A program made the translations under genes and the position numbers. From Streptomyces caelestis (GTDB taxonomy: Bacteria > Actinomycetota > Actinomycetes > Streptomycetales > Streptomycetaceae), in NCBI RefSeq assembly GCF_001279005.1, contig NZ_LGCN01000166.1:35812-99811 (forward strand): a stretch of 64,000 nucleotides of DNA. Direction: 5' to 3'. Position 1 is the first letter of the stretch; each line of letters opens with the position of its first letter. The notes below the pieces were generated by a model. That model saw only the letters and a program-made list of their open reading frames with translations. It was not told the DNA's origin and made no database searches. Below are positions 1 through 8,454 of this stretch, in pieces.

Positions 1-72
1 GGTGGCGTTCACGAGCTTGATCGGGACTCTGACCAGGCCGAACGAGATCACGCCGTTCCAGATGGATCTCAT
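1..72 (-). CDS. ku: Ku protein, N-terminus only (gene runs off the left edge)
   Basis: Reverse strand from an ATG at 72 reads MRSIWNGVISFGLVRVPIKL and continues to the edge. This is the characteristic opening of bacterial Ku, the DNA-end-binding homodimer that recruits LigD in non-homologous end joining. Only 24 codons are present, so nothing can be said about the core or C-terminus. The 169 bp between this start and the NERD gene stop includes an AT-rich patch (about 120-150) that may hold the promoter. The identification rests on the short N-terminus alone but that motif is distinctive. Confidence 0.85.
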   Translation of the reverse strand, partial: MRSIWNGVISFGLVRVPIKLVNAT

Positions 73-241
73 GTGCGGCACCTTCCCGGTCGCCCGCCGC
101 TCACCGTCGGGATGTTTGTCGCATTATGCGGGAGATTGCCCTCTTATGATGCACGTCGCCGGGACGAACGGCGACGGCTCGCGCCCGGCGATCCGGAGGG
201 GGCGCCACGCCGGACGGCCCGAGGGCCGGGGCCCCGGCCGG

Positions 242-1045
242 TCACAGCCGGGCCCAGGTGTTCCGGTCCCGGGCCATCGCGTGCAGGGCCTCCGTGTCGG
301 CCGGTTTCAGGACTCCGCCCGTACGGGCCAGGGCCTCCATGTCGGCGTCCGTCAGGACGCGCACCCCGCGGGGCGGGGCCGAGGCCGTCACGGCCGACGC
401 GCCGACCAGGACGAGCACCGGGCGGACCTCGGCCGTCAGGGCGTAGGAGGCGCGGTCGGCGTCGGCCCGGACCCGGCGCAGCAGGGGGCGCGGTGCGTGG
501 CGGCCCAGGCCGACCTCGGGGTCGGCGACCGTCACCCGCTGCCGGTGGGCGTACAGGGCGTGGACGGCGTACAGACCGCCGGGACCGATCAGCAGGTGGT
601 GGATGCGGTCGCCGCCGGGGAGCGGGATCGAGTGCAGGGCGTGCCAGCCGGCGGCGTCCATGCGGTCCAGCGCCTCGCCCACCGCCCGCTCCGCGGCGAG
701 CGCCCTGCGGCGCGGGTCGGGGCGGAGCCGGCGGGCCGGGCCGGGGTCGCGGTCGAGGTCGATCAGCAGCGCCTCGCCGGGGCGGTTCGGCGCGAGGTCG
801 TCGTCGGGGTGCAGGGACAGCCGGGCCAGCTCGGCGGGGGTGGGGACCGGGGGCGGGCCGACCGGGACCGGACCGGTGAGGAAGGGGCCCAGCGCGCTGA
901 GCACGTCCTCCTCGTGCGCCGCGTCGAGCAGGTTCACCCGGGCCGTCCCACGGTCGTACCAGGCGAGGTTCCTGCCGTCCGGGAGGCAGACGTACAACCT
1001 CTCCCGGCCGTGCCGGTAGGTCGGTATGACGCGCAGTCCGTCCAT
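242..1045 (-). CDS. NERD domain-containing protein
   Basis: A 267-aa protein whose ATG at 1045 follows a GAGGTGGTG ribosome site. The middle (about residues 110-175) looks like a NERD (nuclease-related) domain: a helix ending GWHALHSIPLPGGDRIHHLL, then IGPGGLYAVHALY, the place where NERD proteins carry the glycine-rich 'vGPgGvfvidsK' strand. The lysine expected after that strand is not evident, so nuclease activity is doubtful. The N-terminal 100 residues resemble a separate small domain found in front of NERD in streptomycetes. It lies upstream of ku in the same direction. Function unknown; the family is thought to act on nucleic acid. Confidence 0.7.
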   Translation of the reverse strand: MDGLRVIPTYRHGRERLYVCLPDGRNLAWYDRGTARVNLLDAAHEEDVLSALGPFLTGPVPVGPPPVPTPAELARLSLHPDDDLAPNRPGEALLIDLDRDPGPARRLRPDPRRRALAAERAVGEALDRMDAAGWHALHSIPLPGGDRIHHLLIGPGGLYAVHALYAHRQRVTVADPEVGLGRHAPRPLLRRVRADADRASYALTAEVRPVLVLVGASAVTASAPPRGVRVLTDADMEALARTGGVLKPADTEALHAMARDRNTWARL

Positions 1046-1144
1046 GCATCACCACCTCATGTCCATGGGAACAGGAGGGGTGCTCCAGGGCAAGGAGCCG
1101 GTTACCTTGGGGAGGAGTCGGGCGGTGAGGGCGGGGAGGCGCCG

Positions 1145-1651
1145 TTGCGTACCCACAGGGAGCAAGCCGGCGTACCGGCTCCGGACAGTCCGTGGAACGA
1201 GATCGTGCCCGGCCTGTGGATGGGCGGGCACGAGTTCCGGGGCCTCTCCGGTCGGCTGGAGTTCGCCGTGGCGGGCCGGCAGTTCGATCTCGTGCAGACG
1301 CTGCTGCGGCTGCCCGGGCACGGGCCGGATTCCGGGGTCGAGCACCATGTGTGGCCGATCCCCGACGGGCCGCTGGACGGGACACAGCTCGCGGGCGTGA
1401 TCCGGCTGGCCGAGGCGGCGGGCGAGGCACTGGACGGCGGCCGCACGGTCCTCGTGCGCTGTTACCACGGGTACAACCGCTCGGGCCTGGTGGTCGCGCA
1501 CGCGTTGATGCGGCAGGGCCGGACCGCCGAGGCGGCGATCCGGCTGATCCGGTCCCGTCGCTCGCCCTGGGCCCTGCACAACGACCTGTTCGTCGACTAC
1601 CTCCGTGCCGGGCTGACCACGGCGCGGCTGCTGGAGGAGCTGGCGGAGTAG
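1145..1651 (+). CDS. Dual-specificity/tyrosine phosphatase family protein
   Basis: A 168-aa protein. I chose the TTG at 1145 because GGGGAGG lies five bases upstream and the family-like sequence begins just after it (RTHREQ...PWNEIVPGLWMGG). The signature CX5R loop is CYHGYNRSG, with Cys106 as nucleophile and Arg112 binding phosphate; an Asp in WPIPDGPL is the probable general acid. Size and layout fit a cytoplasmic dual-specificity phosphatase acting on phosphotyrosine or phospho-Ser/Thr. The gene is divergent from the NERD gene with a 99-bp gap. Substrate unknown. The true start could differ by a few codons because it is a rare TTG. Confidence 0.75.
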   Translation: MRTHREQAGVPAPDSPWNEIVPGLWMGGHEFRGLSGRLEFAVAGRQFDLVQTLLRLPGHGPDSGVEHHVWPIPDGPLDGTQLAGVIRLAEAAGEALDGGRTVLVRCYHGYNRSGLVVAHALMRQGRTAEAAIRLIRSRRSPWALHNDLFVDYLRAGLTTARLLEELAE

Positions 1652-1767
1652 GCGGGGCGGGGGCGCCGTCCCCGATGGCGCAGCAAGGCGGGCGGGCGTG
1701 GAGGGGCGCTCCTAGTGTGGCGATAAGTCTCCTTCGACCCGCTTTCCCCGCATGTGGAGGTACTGTC

Positions 1768-2769
1768 ATGTCCCTGCGTCCCCCGCTCACCCGCCGCCTG
1801 CCCATAGCCCTCGCGGCCGGGGCCCTGGCGGTCGCGACCGCCGTCACCCCCGCCGTCGCCGCCGACGACCCGAACCAGGGCGGTGGCGGCCAGGGGCACT
1901 GGAACCAGCAGAGCGGCAACGGAAACGGTAACCAGCAAGGCGGCAACGCCTACCGGCCGGGCAACGGCAACCAGCAGGGCGGCAACGCCTACCGGCCGGG
2001 CAACGCCAACCAGCAAGGCGGCAACGCCTACCGGCCGGGCAACGCCAACCAGCAAGGCGGCAACGGCAACCAGCAGGGCGGTAACGGGAACCAGCAGGGG
2101 GGCTACCAGCAGGGCGGCAACGCCAACCAGCAAGGTGGTAACGCCAACGGCCACCAGCAGGGCGGCAACGGCAACCAGCAGGGGAGCTACCAGCAGGGCG
2201 GCAACGGCAACGGCAACCAGCAAGGTGGCAACGGCAACCAGCAGGGCGGCAACGCCAACCAGCAGGGGGGCTACCAGCAGGGCGGCAACGCCAACCAGCA
2301 AGGCGGCGGCAATCAGCAAGGCGGCAATGGCCACCAGCAGGGCAACGCCAACCAGCAAGGCGGCAACGCCAACCAGCAGGGCGGCGGCAACCAGCAAGGC
2401 GGCAACGCCAACCAGCAGGGTGGCAACGCCAACGGCCACCAGCAAGGTGGCGGCAATCAGCAAGGCGGCACCGGGAACCAGCAGGGCGGCACCGGCGACT
2501 TCAACAACCCGGCCGGCGGCCACCACGGCGACCAGGGCCAGTACAAGGGTGTCGTCACGGCGCCGTCCCTGGCCCTGCGCAGCGCCCCGAACCGGGGATC
2601 GCAGATCATCCGGTACGCCCACAAGGGCGATGTCGTCTCGATCTTCTGCAAGGTCCCGGGCGACAAGGTGAACGGCAACCCGCTCTGGTACCTCCTCACG
2701 GACGGCACCTGGGCGTGGGGTGCGGCCGCCCACATCGACAACATCGGTCCCGCGCCACGCTGGTGCTGA
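1768..2769 (+). CDS. Secreted Q/G/N-repeat protein with C-terminal SH3 domain
   Basis: A 333-aa protein starting at an ATG seven bases after GGAGG. Residues 1-31 form a Sec signal peptide (twin Arg, hydrophobic core, cleavage after AVA). Residues about 40-245 are low complexity: more than 20 copies of QQGG separated by NAN, NGN, NAYRPGN or NGH. The last 80 residues are a bacterial SH3-like domain (VVTAPSLALRSAPNRGSQII ... NPLWYLLTDGTWAWG) of the type that binds cell-wall peptide or other ligands. Expected location is extracellular or cell-wall associated. The repeat is prion-like in composition, and its length likely varies by slippage. Role unknown; biofilm or wall matrix is only a guess. 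Confidence 0.8.
   Translation: MSLRPPLTRRLPIALAAGALAVATAVTPAVAADDPNQGGGGQGHWNQQSGNGNGNQQGGNAYRPGNGNQQGGNAYRPGNANQQGGNAYRPGNANQQGGNGNQQGGNGNQQGGYQQGGNANQQGGNANGHQQGGNGNQQGSYQQGGNGNGNQQGGNGNQQGGNANQQGGYQQGGNANQQGGGNQQGGNGHQQGNANQQGGNANQQGGGNQQGGNANQQGGNANGHQQGGGNQQGGTGNQQGGTGDFNNPAGGHHGDQGQYKGVVTAPSLALRSAPNRGSQIIRYAHKGDVVSIFCKVPGDKVNGNPLWYLLTDGTWAWGAAAHIDNIGPAPRWC
1903..2496 (+). repeat. In-gene tandem array coding QQGG(N/A)N units
   Basis: About 590 bp of degenerate tandem repeats of the type GGCAACGCCAACCAGCAAGG, with 12-, 15-, 21- and 36-bp variants, all multiples of three so the frame is kept. Three early units carry an inserted AYRPGN block. Expansion and contraction should change only the length of the secreted protein. 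Confidence 0.9.
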
Positions 2770-2812
2770 TGGTCAAAGCACACAAAGCGCCCTCTTTGGG
2801 TAAGTTCCGGGC

Positions 2813-4174
2813 ATGAGTAAGGTCGGCATCACCCCGGCGACGGCGGATCCGCCCGCGCCCACCGTCCGCCTCACCGGGCGCCGCGGCGTCGAACTCGCCC
2901 TGATCGTCCTGGCCGTCCTGTTGTCGGTGTACGGCTACTGCGCCGTCGGCCTCGCCAGGAACGGCACCGTCCCGCCCGGCGCCGCCGGTTACGGCGCCGG
3001 GCTCGGCGTGCTCGCGCTGGTCGCCCATCTGGCGGTGCGCTGGCGCGCCCCGTGCGCCGACCCGGTGCTGCTCCCCATCGGGGTGCTGCTCAACGGCCTC
3101 GGCCTGGTGCTGATCTACCGGCTCGACCTGGAGACGCCGGGCGATGCGGCGGCCCCGGCCCAGCTGATCTGGTCGACGCTGGGCGTGGCGCTGTTCATCG
3201 TGGTCGTCCTGGTGCTGCGCGACCACCGGGTGCTCCAGAACTACACCTACGTCTGCGTCACCGCCGCGCTGGTCCTGCTGACGGTCCCGATCCTCTTCCC
3301 GGCGGTGAACGGGGCCCGGATCTGGATCCGGGTCGCCGGTTTCTCCATCCAGCCCGGAGAGTTCGCGAAGGTGCTGCTGGCGGTCTTCTTCGCCGCGTAC
3401 CTCGCCGCGAACCGGGGCGCCCTCGCCTACGCCGACCGCCGCGTCCGGTGGCTGCGGCTGCCCACCGGGCGGGTGCTCGGTCCGATCGTCGCCGTCTGGC
3501 TGGTCAGTGTGGGCGTGCTGGTGCTGGAGCGGGACCTCGGCACCTCGCTGCTGTTCTTCGGTCTGTTCGTGGTCCTGCTGTACGTCGCCACCGGCCGCAC
3601 GGGCTGGATCGCGGTGGGGCTGCTGCTGGCCTCGCTGGGGGCGGTGGCGGTGGGCCGGCTGGAGCCGCACGTGCACCACAGGATCGAGACCTGGCTGCAT
3701 CCGTTCGGCTCCATCGAGGCGGGCGAGGGCCCGAACCAGATCGCCCAGTCCCTGTTCGCCTTCGCGGAGGGCGGGATGCTCGGCACCGGGCTCGGGCTCG
3801 GGCACTCGGTGCTCATCGGCTTCGCGGTCAAGTCCGACTTCATCCTGGCGACGGCCGGTGAGGAGCTGGGCCTGGCCGGGCTGTCCGCGATCTTCCTGCT
3901 CTACGGGCTGCTGGTGGAGCGCGGCTACCGGGCGGGGCTGGCCCTGCGCGACCCCTTCGGACGACTGCTCGCGGTGGGCCTCGCCTCGCTCGTGGCGCTC
4001 CAGGTGTTCGTGATCGCGGGCGGGGTGACCGGGCTGATCCCGCTGACCGGGATGGCGATGCCGTTCCTGGCGCAGGGCGGCTCGTCGGTGGTGACCAACT
4101 GGGCGATCGTGGCGCTGCTGGTCCGGCTGAGCGACTCCGCGCGGCGGCAGGGCGACGGGGGTGCCGTCCGGTGA
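2813..4174 (+). CDS. FtsW/RodA/SpoVE-family peptidoglycan glycosyltransferase
   Basis: A 453-aa polytopic membrane protein of the SEDS family, which polymerises lipid II glycan chains. Seen: about ten hydrophobic segments, the NGARIWIR and QPGEFAKV motifs after the fourth segment, the ERDLGTSLLFFG motif, and the long loop with GPNQIAQSLFAFAEGG. The C-terminus keeps the SEDS ending GMAMPFLAQGGSSVVTNW. The ATG lies six bases after TAAGTT, so a leaderless transcript is possible. It overlaps or abuts the PBP gene downstream, the usual SEDS-bPBP pair, so the two should form one synthase. Streptomycetes have several such pairs; this one is not obviously the division FtsW. Confidence 0.9.
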   Translation: MSKVGITPATADPPAPTVRLTGRRGVELALIVLAVLLSVYGYCAVGLARNGTVPPGAAGYGAGLGVLALVAHLAVRWRAPCADPVLLPIGVLLNGLGLVLIYRLDLETPGDAAAPAQLIWSTLGVALFIVVVLVLRDHRVLQNYTYVCVTAALVLLTVPILFPAVNGARIWIRVAGFSIQPGEFAKVLLAVFFAAYLAANRGALAYADRRVRWLRLPTGRVLGPIVAVWLVSVGVLVLERDLGTSLLFFGLFVVLLYVATGRTGWIAVGLLLASLGAVAVGRLEPHVHHRIETWLHPFGSIEAGEGPNQIAQSLFAFAEGGMLGTGLGLGHSVLIGFAVKSDFILATAGEELGLAGLSAIFLLYGLLVERGYRAGLALRDPFGRLLAVGLASLVALQVFVIAGGVTGLIPLTGMAMPFLAQGGSSVVTNWAIVALLVRLSDSARRQGDGGAVR

Positions 4175-4211
4175 GCCGGCGCGTCCGGCGCGGCGGCGGG
4201 GGTGCGCCCCG

Positions 4212-5669
4212 GTGACCCGGCACATCCGGCACGCCGCGCTGTTCTGCGCCCTGCTGCTGGTGGCGCTGCTGGTGAACGCCGCCCGCGTCCAGGTGCTGCG
4301 GGCCGACGTCTACGACAGCAACCCGGCCAACCGCCGGGCCGCCATCGCCCGCTACCAGCAGCCGCGCGGCGACATCCTGGTCGACGGGCGGCCGGTCACC
4401 GGCTCACGGGACACCGGGGAGCACCTGCGTTACGAACGGACGTACCGCGAGGGGCCGTTGTACGCCCCGGTGACCGGCTTCGCCTCGCAGGAGTACGGGA
4501 CGACGCTGCTGGAGGACACGGAGGACCGGCTGCTGTCCGGGTCCGCCCCGCTGCTCGCGCCGCTGCCGCTGTGGAACGAGTTCACGCGCTCCCGCAACGC
4601 GGGCGGCGACGTGGTGACCACGATCGATCCGGCGGCGCAGCGGGCGGCGTACGAGGGGCTGCGCTCGCGCAAGGGCGCGGTGGCGGCGGTGGAGCCGGCG
4701 ACCGGCCGGATCCTGGCGCTGGTGTCGGTCCCGTCGTACGACCCGGGGCTGCTGTCCGGGAACGGCGCGACGGCGCGGGACGCCTGGGCGCGGCTGAACG
4801 CCGATCCGGACCGGCCGATGCTGAACCGGGCGGTGCAGCGGACGTATCCGCCGGGTTCGACGTTCAAGGTGGTCACCGCGGCGGCGGCGCTGGACGCGGG
4901 CGTGGTGAAGGACCTGGACGAGCCGACCGACTCCCCCGACCCGTACACCCTGCCGGGGACGAGGACCCGGCTGACCAACGGGTCCGAGGGCTGCGAGGAC
5001 GCCACGGTGCGGGAGGCGTTCGTCTGGTCCTGCAACACGGTGTTCGCGAAGCTGGGAGTGGCCACGGGGGTGGCGAGGATGAGGGCGACGGCCGAGGACT
5101 TCGGCTTCAACGACCCGGACGTGCGCGTCCCGTTCCGGGTGGCGCGCAGCACCTTCGACACCACGGTGGACCGGGCGCAGCTCGCGCTGTCGTCGATCGG
5201 GCAGTACAACACCCGGGCGACGCCGCTGCAGATGGCGATGGTCGCGGCGGCCGTGGCGAACGGCGGGCAGGTGCGGGAGCCGTACCTGGTGGAGCGGACC
5301 ACGCGAGCGGGCGGCGGCACGGTGTCGACGGCGGGTTCGCGTCCGGTGCGGCGGGCCATGGATCCGGCGACGGCGGTGCGGATGCGGAAGCTGATGCGGG
5401 GCGTGGTGGAGGACGGCACCGGTACGAAGGCGGCGATCCCCGGTGCGATCGTCGGCGGCAAGACCGGCACCGCCCAGCACGGTCTCGGCAACTCCGGTAC
5501 GCCGTACGCCTGGTTCATCTCCTGGGCGCGGGGCGGTGCGGACATGGAGGCGAAGGTGGCGGTGGCGGTGGTGGTCGAGGACGCGGCGGCGAACCGGCGG
5601 GAGATCAGCGGGGGCGGGACGGCGGCGCCGATCGCACGGGCGGTGATGGAGGCGGTGCTGAACCCGTAG
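4212..5669 (+). CDS. Class B penicillin-binding protein (transpeptidase)
   Basis: A 485-aa protein from GTG 4212, preferred because a single N-terminal membrane anchor follows at once ([20 protein letters not shown]) and a G-rich ribosome site precedes it; an in-frame GTG at 4161 would add 17 unlikely residues and overlap the SEDS gene. Transpeptidase motifs are complete: SxxK as STFK with Ser216, SxN as S273-C-N275, and KTG as KTGT at Lys417. It crosslinks stem peptides outside the membrane and should partner the SEDS protein just upstream. The N-terminal dimerisation region is short, as in the PbpA-like actinobacterial subgroup. Confidence 0.9.
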   Translation: MTRHIRHAALFCALLLVALLVNAARVQVLRADVYDSNPANRRAAIARYQQPRGDILVDGRPVTGSRDTGEHLRYERTYREGPLYAPVTGFASQEYGTTLLEDTEDRLLSGSAPLLAPLPLWNEFTRSRNAGGDVVTTIDPAAQRAAYEGLRSRKGAVAAVEPATGRILALVSVPSYDPGLLSGNGATARDAWARLNADPDRPMLNRAVQRTYPPGSTFKVVTAAAALDAGVVKDLDEPTDSPDPYTLPGTRTRLTNGSEGCEDATVREAFVWSCNTVFAKLGVATGVARMRATAEDFGFNDPDVRVPFRVARSTFDTTVDRAQLALSSIGQYNTRATPLQMAMVAAAVANGGQVREPYLVERTTRAGGGTVSTAGSRPVRRAMDPATAVRMRKLMRGVVEDGTGTKAAIPGAIVGGKTGTAQHGLGNSGTPYAWFISWARGGADMEAKVAVAVVVEDAAANRREISGGGTAAPIARAVMEAVLNP

Positions 5670-5722
5670 GCATGTCGGACCACTTGGTGAGACGGGGATG
5701 CCGGACCACGACCTCCCCGACC

Positions 5723-5728
5723 TAGCGT
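5723..5728 (+). promoter_or_regulatory. Putative -10 (TAGCGT) giving a leaderless transcript
   Basis: TAGCGT ends seven bases before the ATG of the DUF3291 gene, and no ribosome site is visible. This spacing places transcription start at or next to the start codon, a common arrangement in Streptomyces. No good -35 box was seen. Confidence 0.4.
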
Positions 5729-5735
5729 TCGGTAC

Positions 5736-6239
5736 ATGACCGAGACCGCGTACGAACTCGCCCAGGTGAATATCGCCCGCCTCAAAGCCCCATTGCAATC
5801 GCCGCAGTTGAAGGACTTCGTCGACGGCCTCGACCCGGTGAACGCGGACGCCGACGCCGCCGACGGCTTCGTCTGGCGCCTGCAGAGCGAGGGGGGCGAC
5901 GCGACGGACATCGCCGTCTTCGGCGACTCCTGGCTGATCATCAACATGTCGGTGTGGCGGGACACCGGCACCCTGACGGCGTTCATGTACCGGGGGCGCC
6001 ACCGCGAGATGCTGGCCCGGCGCAGGGAGTGGTTCGAGCGCGTCGAGGAGGCGATGGTGGCGCTGTGGTGGGTCCCGGCGGGCCACCGCCCGACGGTCGC
6101 GGAGGCCGAGTCCCGCCTCCTCCACCTGCGCACCCACGGTCCGACCCCGTACGCCTTCACTCTGCGCACGTCGTTCCCGGCGGGGGGCGCGGAGCCCTTG
6201 ACCGGCGAGGTGCCGGAGGGGCTGGGCTGCTCGGCGTAG
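5736..6239 (+). CDS. DUF3291 domain-containing protein
   Basis: A 167-aa cytoplasmic protein with the DUF3291 pattern: ELAQVNIARLKAPLQSPQL at the start, FVDGLDPVN, GFVWRLQSE, a WLIINMSVWRD strand and a later MVALWWVPAGHRPTVAEA stretch. The fold is a dimeric alpha-beta barrel resembling antibiotic-biosynthesis monooxygenases, but no catalytic activity is established. It stands alone between the PBP gene and the di-iron oxygenase gene. Confidence 0.85.
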   Translation: MTETAYELAQVNIARLKAPLQSPQLKDFVDGLDPVNADADAADGFVWRLQSEGGDATDIAVFGDSWLIINMSVWRDTGTLTAFMYRGRHREMLARRREWFERVEEAMVALWWVPAGHRPTVAEAESRLLHLRTHGPTPYAFTLRTSFPAGGAEPLTGEVPEGLGCSA

Positions 6240-6348
6240 CGGCGGCCGCCGGCACGTCGTGCGCGGGGGATTGACGGGCTTGCTGACAGGTAGTCTCATA
6301 AGTGGGTGACCCGCCGGTAACCCCAGACACCCCCGAGGTGGAACCGTC

Positions 6349-7287
6349 ATGACGACCCTGTCGGAAGCCGACGCGCTCGATGGCCTGCGGGACGCGCTCG
6401 GACTGCTCAAGGACCGGGAACAGGTGGCCCAGCGGCTGCTCGACGCGTCCGCCAGGCACTCCTTCGACCCGGACGAGGAGCTGGACTGGGACGCGCCCTT
6501 CGAGGAGGGCAAGTGGTTCTGGCCGCCGGAGCTGGTGTCGCTGTACGGCACCCCGATGTGGCGGCGGATGAGCGAGGAACAGCGCCTCCTGCTCTCCCGG
6601 CACGAGGCGGCGGCGCTCGCCTCGCTGGGCATCTGGTTCGAGCTGATCCTGATACAGCTGCTGGTCCGGCACGTCTACGACAAGGCCGCCACGAGCGCGC
6701 ACGTGCGCTACGCCCTCACCGAGATCGAGGACGAGTGCCGGCACTCCAAGATGTTCGCCCGGCTGATCACCCGCGGCGGCACCCCCTGGTACCCGGTGAG
6801 CCGCGCCCACCGGAACCTCGGCCGGCTCTTCAAGACGATCTCCACCACCCCCGGCTCCTTCACCGCGACCCTGCTCGGCGAGGAGATCCTGGACTGGATG
6901 CAGCGGCTGACCTTCCCGGACGAGCGGGTCCAGCCGCTGCTCCGGGGCGTCACGCGCATCCACGTCGTGGAGGAGGCCCGGCACGTGCGCTACGCCCGTG
7001 AGGAGCTGCGGCGCCAGATGGTGACCGCGCCGAAGTGGTCGCAGGAGTTCACCCGGGTCACCTCCGGGGAGTTCGCCCGGGTGTTCTCCGTGGCCTTCGT
7101 GAACCCCGAGGTCTACACGAACGTCGGCCTGGACAGGCGGCAGGCGGTCGCCCAGGTCAGGGCGAGCGCCCACCGCCGGGACGTGATGCAGCAGGGGGCG
7201 AGGAGACTCACCGACTTCCTCGACGACATCGGCGTGCTGCGCGGCGTCGGACGGAGACTGTGGCAGTCGTCCGGACTGCTGGCCTAG
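6349..7287 (+). CDS. AurF-like di-iron N-oxygenase family protein
   Basis: A 312-aa all-helical protein with the di-iron ligand pattern of AurF (p-aminobenzoate N-oxygenase family): E99, E129-x-x-H132 (DECRH), E178, and H205-x3-E209-x2-H212 (HVVEEARH). The spacings H-4-E-3-H and E-3-H are those of AurF. Such enzymes activate O2 to oxidise amines or other substrates. Codons follow RBS-like GAGGTGG. The TetR gene 34 bp downstream is in the same direction and probably cotranscribed. No biosynthetic cluster surrounds it, so the substrate is unknown; a membrane-lipid or housekeeping role is equally possible. Confidence 0.8.
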   Translation: MTTLSEADALDGLRDALGLLKDREQVAQRLLDASARHSFDPDEELDWDAPFEEGKWFWPPELVSLYGTPMWRRMSEEQRLLLSRHEAAALASLGIWFELILIQLLVRHVYDKAATSAHVRYALTEIEDECRHSKMFARLITRGGTPWYPVSRAHRNLGRLFKTISTTPGSFTATLLGEEILDWMQRLTFPDERVQPLLRGVTRIHVVEEARHVRYAREELRRQMVTAPKWSQEFTRVTSGEFARVFSVAFVNPEVYTNVGLDRRQAVAQVRASAHRRDVMQQGARRLTDFLDDIGVLRGVGRRLWQSSGLLA

Positions 7288-7321
7288 GCGGGCGCGCGGG
7301 GCGGGCGGATACCCTGCGGGC

Positions 7322-7975
7322 ATGACCCCGCAGGCCCCCACCCCCGCCTACCGGAGGCTCAGCGTCGAGGAACGCCGCAGCCAGCTGCTCGAGACCGCGC
7401 TGTCCCTCTTCGCCCACCGCGCCCCGGAGGACATCTCCCTGGACGACGTGGCGGAGGCGGCCGGCGTGTCCCGCCCCCTGGTGTACCGGTACTTCCCGGG
7501 CGGCAAGCAGCAGCTGTACGAGGCGGCCCTGATGTCCGCCGCCGACGAACTGCGGCACTGCTTCGACGAGCCGCACGAGGGTCCGCTGCTGCCCCGGCTG
7601 TCCCGGGCCCTCGACCGCTACCTCGCCTTCGTCGACCAGCACGACACCGGGTTCAGCGCGCTGCTGCAGGGCGGGAGCGTCGTGGAAACCTCCCGTACGA
7701 CCGCCATCGTGGACGGCGTGCGGCGGGCCGCCGCCGAGCACGTCCTCAGCCACCTCGGGATCGCCGAGCCCGGGCCCCGGCTGCGGATGACGATCCGGAT
7801 GTGGATCACCGCCGTGGAGGCGGCCTCGCTGATCTGGCTCGACGAGGGCAAGCAGCCGCCGCCGGACGAACTGCGCGACTGGCTCGTGGAGCAGTTCGTG
7901 GCGGCGCTGGCGGTGACCGCGCGGCGCGACGCGCAGAGCGACGCACTGGTGCGGGCGCTGGCCGCGGACCTGTGA
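7322..7975 (+). CDS. TetR/AcrR family transcriptional regulator
   Basis: A 217-aa regulator. Residues 10-65 form the TetR DNA-binding helix-turn-helix: RRSQLLETALSLFAHRAPED, then SLDDVAEAAGVSRPLVYRYF. The rest is a helical ligand-binding and dimerisation domain. It follows the AurF-like gene closely and is the likely regulator of that operon. The stop codon sits in the first unit of a three-copy 18-bp tandem repeat, so loss or gain of a repeat does not alter the protein. Confidence 0.9.
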   Translation: MTPQAPTPAYRRLSVEERRSQLLETALSLFAHRAPEDISLDDVAEAAGVSRPLVYRYFPGGKQQLYEAALMSAADELRHCFDEPHEGPLLPRLSRALDRYLAFVDQHDTGFSALLQGGSVVETSRTTAIVDGVRRAAAEHVLSHLGIAEPGPRLRMTIRMWITAVEAASLIWLDEGKQPPPDELRDWLVEQFVAALAVTARRDAQSDALVRALAADL

Positions 7976-8015
7976 CGGACCGCGGACCTGTGACGGGCCG
8001 CGGACCTGTGACGGG
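7962..8015 (+). repeat. Three tandem 18-bp units, each with an in-frame TGA
   Basis: Units at 7962, 7980 and 7998 read CCGCGGACCTGTGACGGA, then twice with a final G. The first overlaps the last codons (AADL, stop) of the TetR gene. Because the unit is a multiple of three, the stop is repeated in the same frame at 7991 and 8009. Confidence 0.9.
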
Positions 8016-8039
8016 CCGCGCATCGCCGACACTGGGGGC

Positions 8040-8351
8040 GTGAAGAGCGAAGACACCCCGTTCGAGGGCGGGCCCATGGACGGGCGCGTCCTGCCCGTGC
8101 TGCTGGGCATCACCGGGCACCCGCCGCAGACGTACCGCATCCCCGTCCCCGCCCCGGACGGCGGCCCGCCCACCGTGCTGGTCTACCGGCGGGCGCCCCG
8201 GGCGCGGAGTACGCGGACCGGGCTGACACGGGGCTGGAAGTACCTGTACGACCCCACCGGGCAGGCCGGCCGCCGGAAGTGGCCGTGGTCGAAGGCCGCG
8301 CCCGATCCAGACGCCACGCCGAAGGGCAAGCCGGACGACGCCGACGGGTGA
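8040..8351 (+). CDS. Conserved hypothetical protein, 103 aa
   Basis: A small soluble protein from GTG 8040 (MKSEDTPFEGGPMDGRVLPV). The middle has PQTYRIPVPAPDGGPPTVLV YRR and a WKYLYDPTG block; the C-terminus is charged and disordered. The composition and codon use look like a genuine streptomycete gene. No motif tells its function. It lies between the TetR regulator and the NlpC/P60 gene, pointing the same way. Confidence 0.6.
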   Translation: MKSEDTPFEGGPMDGRVLPVLLGITGHPPQTYRIPVPAPDGGPPTVLVYRRAPRARSTRTGLTRGWKYLYDPTGQAGRRKWPWSKAAPDPDATPKGKPDDADG

Positions 8352-8454
8352 CCGGGTTGCGCCGAAGCGCGCACACTCGGCGAGCGGGCCGCGCACACCC
8401 GCCCGATGCTCGCGATGCGGAGCGGACGAGCCGTCCCGCGTCGGAGGTGATGGA

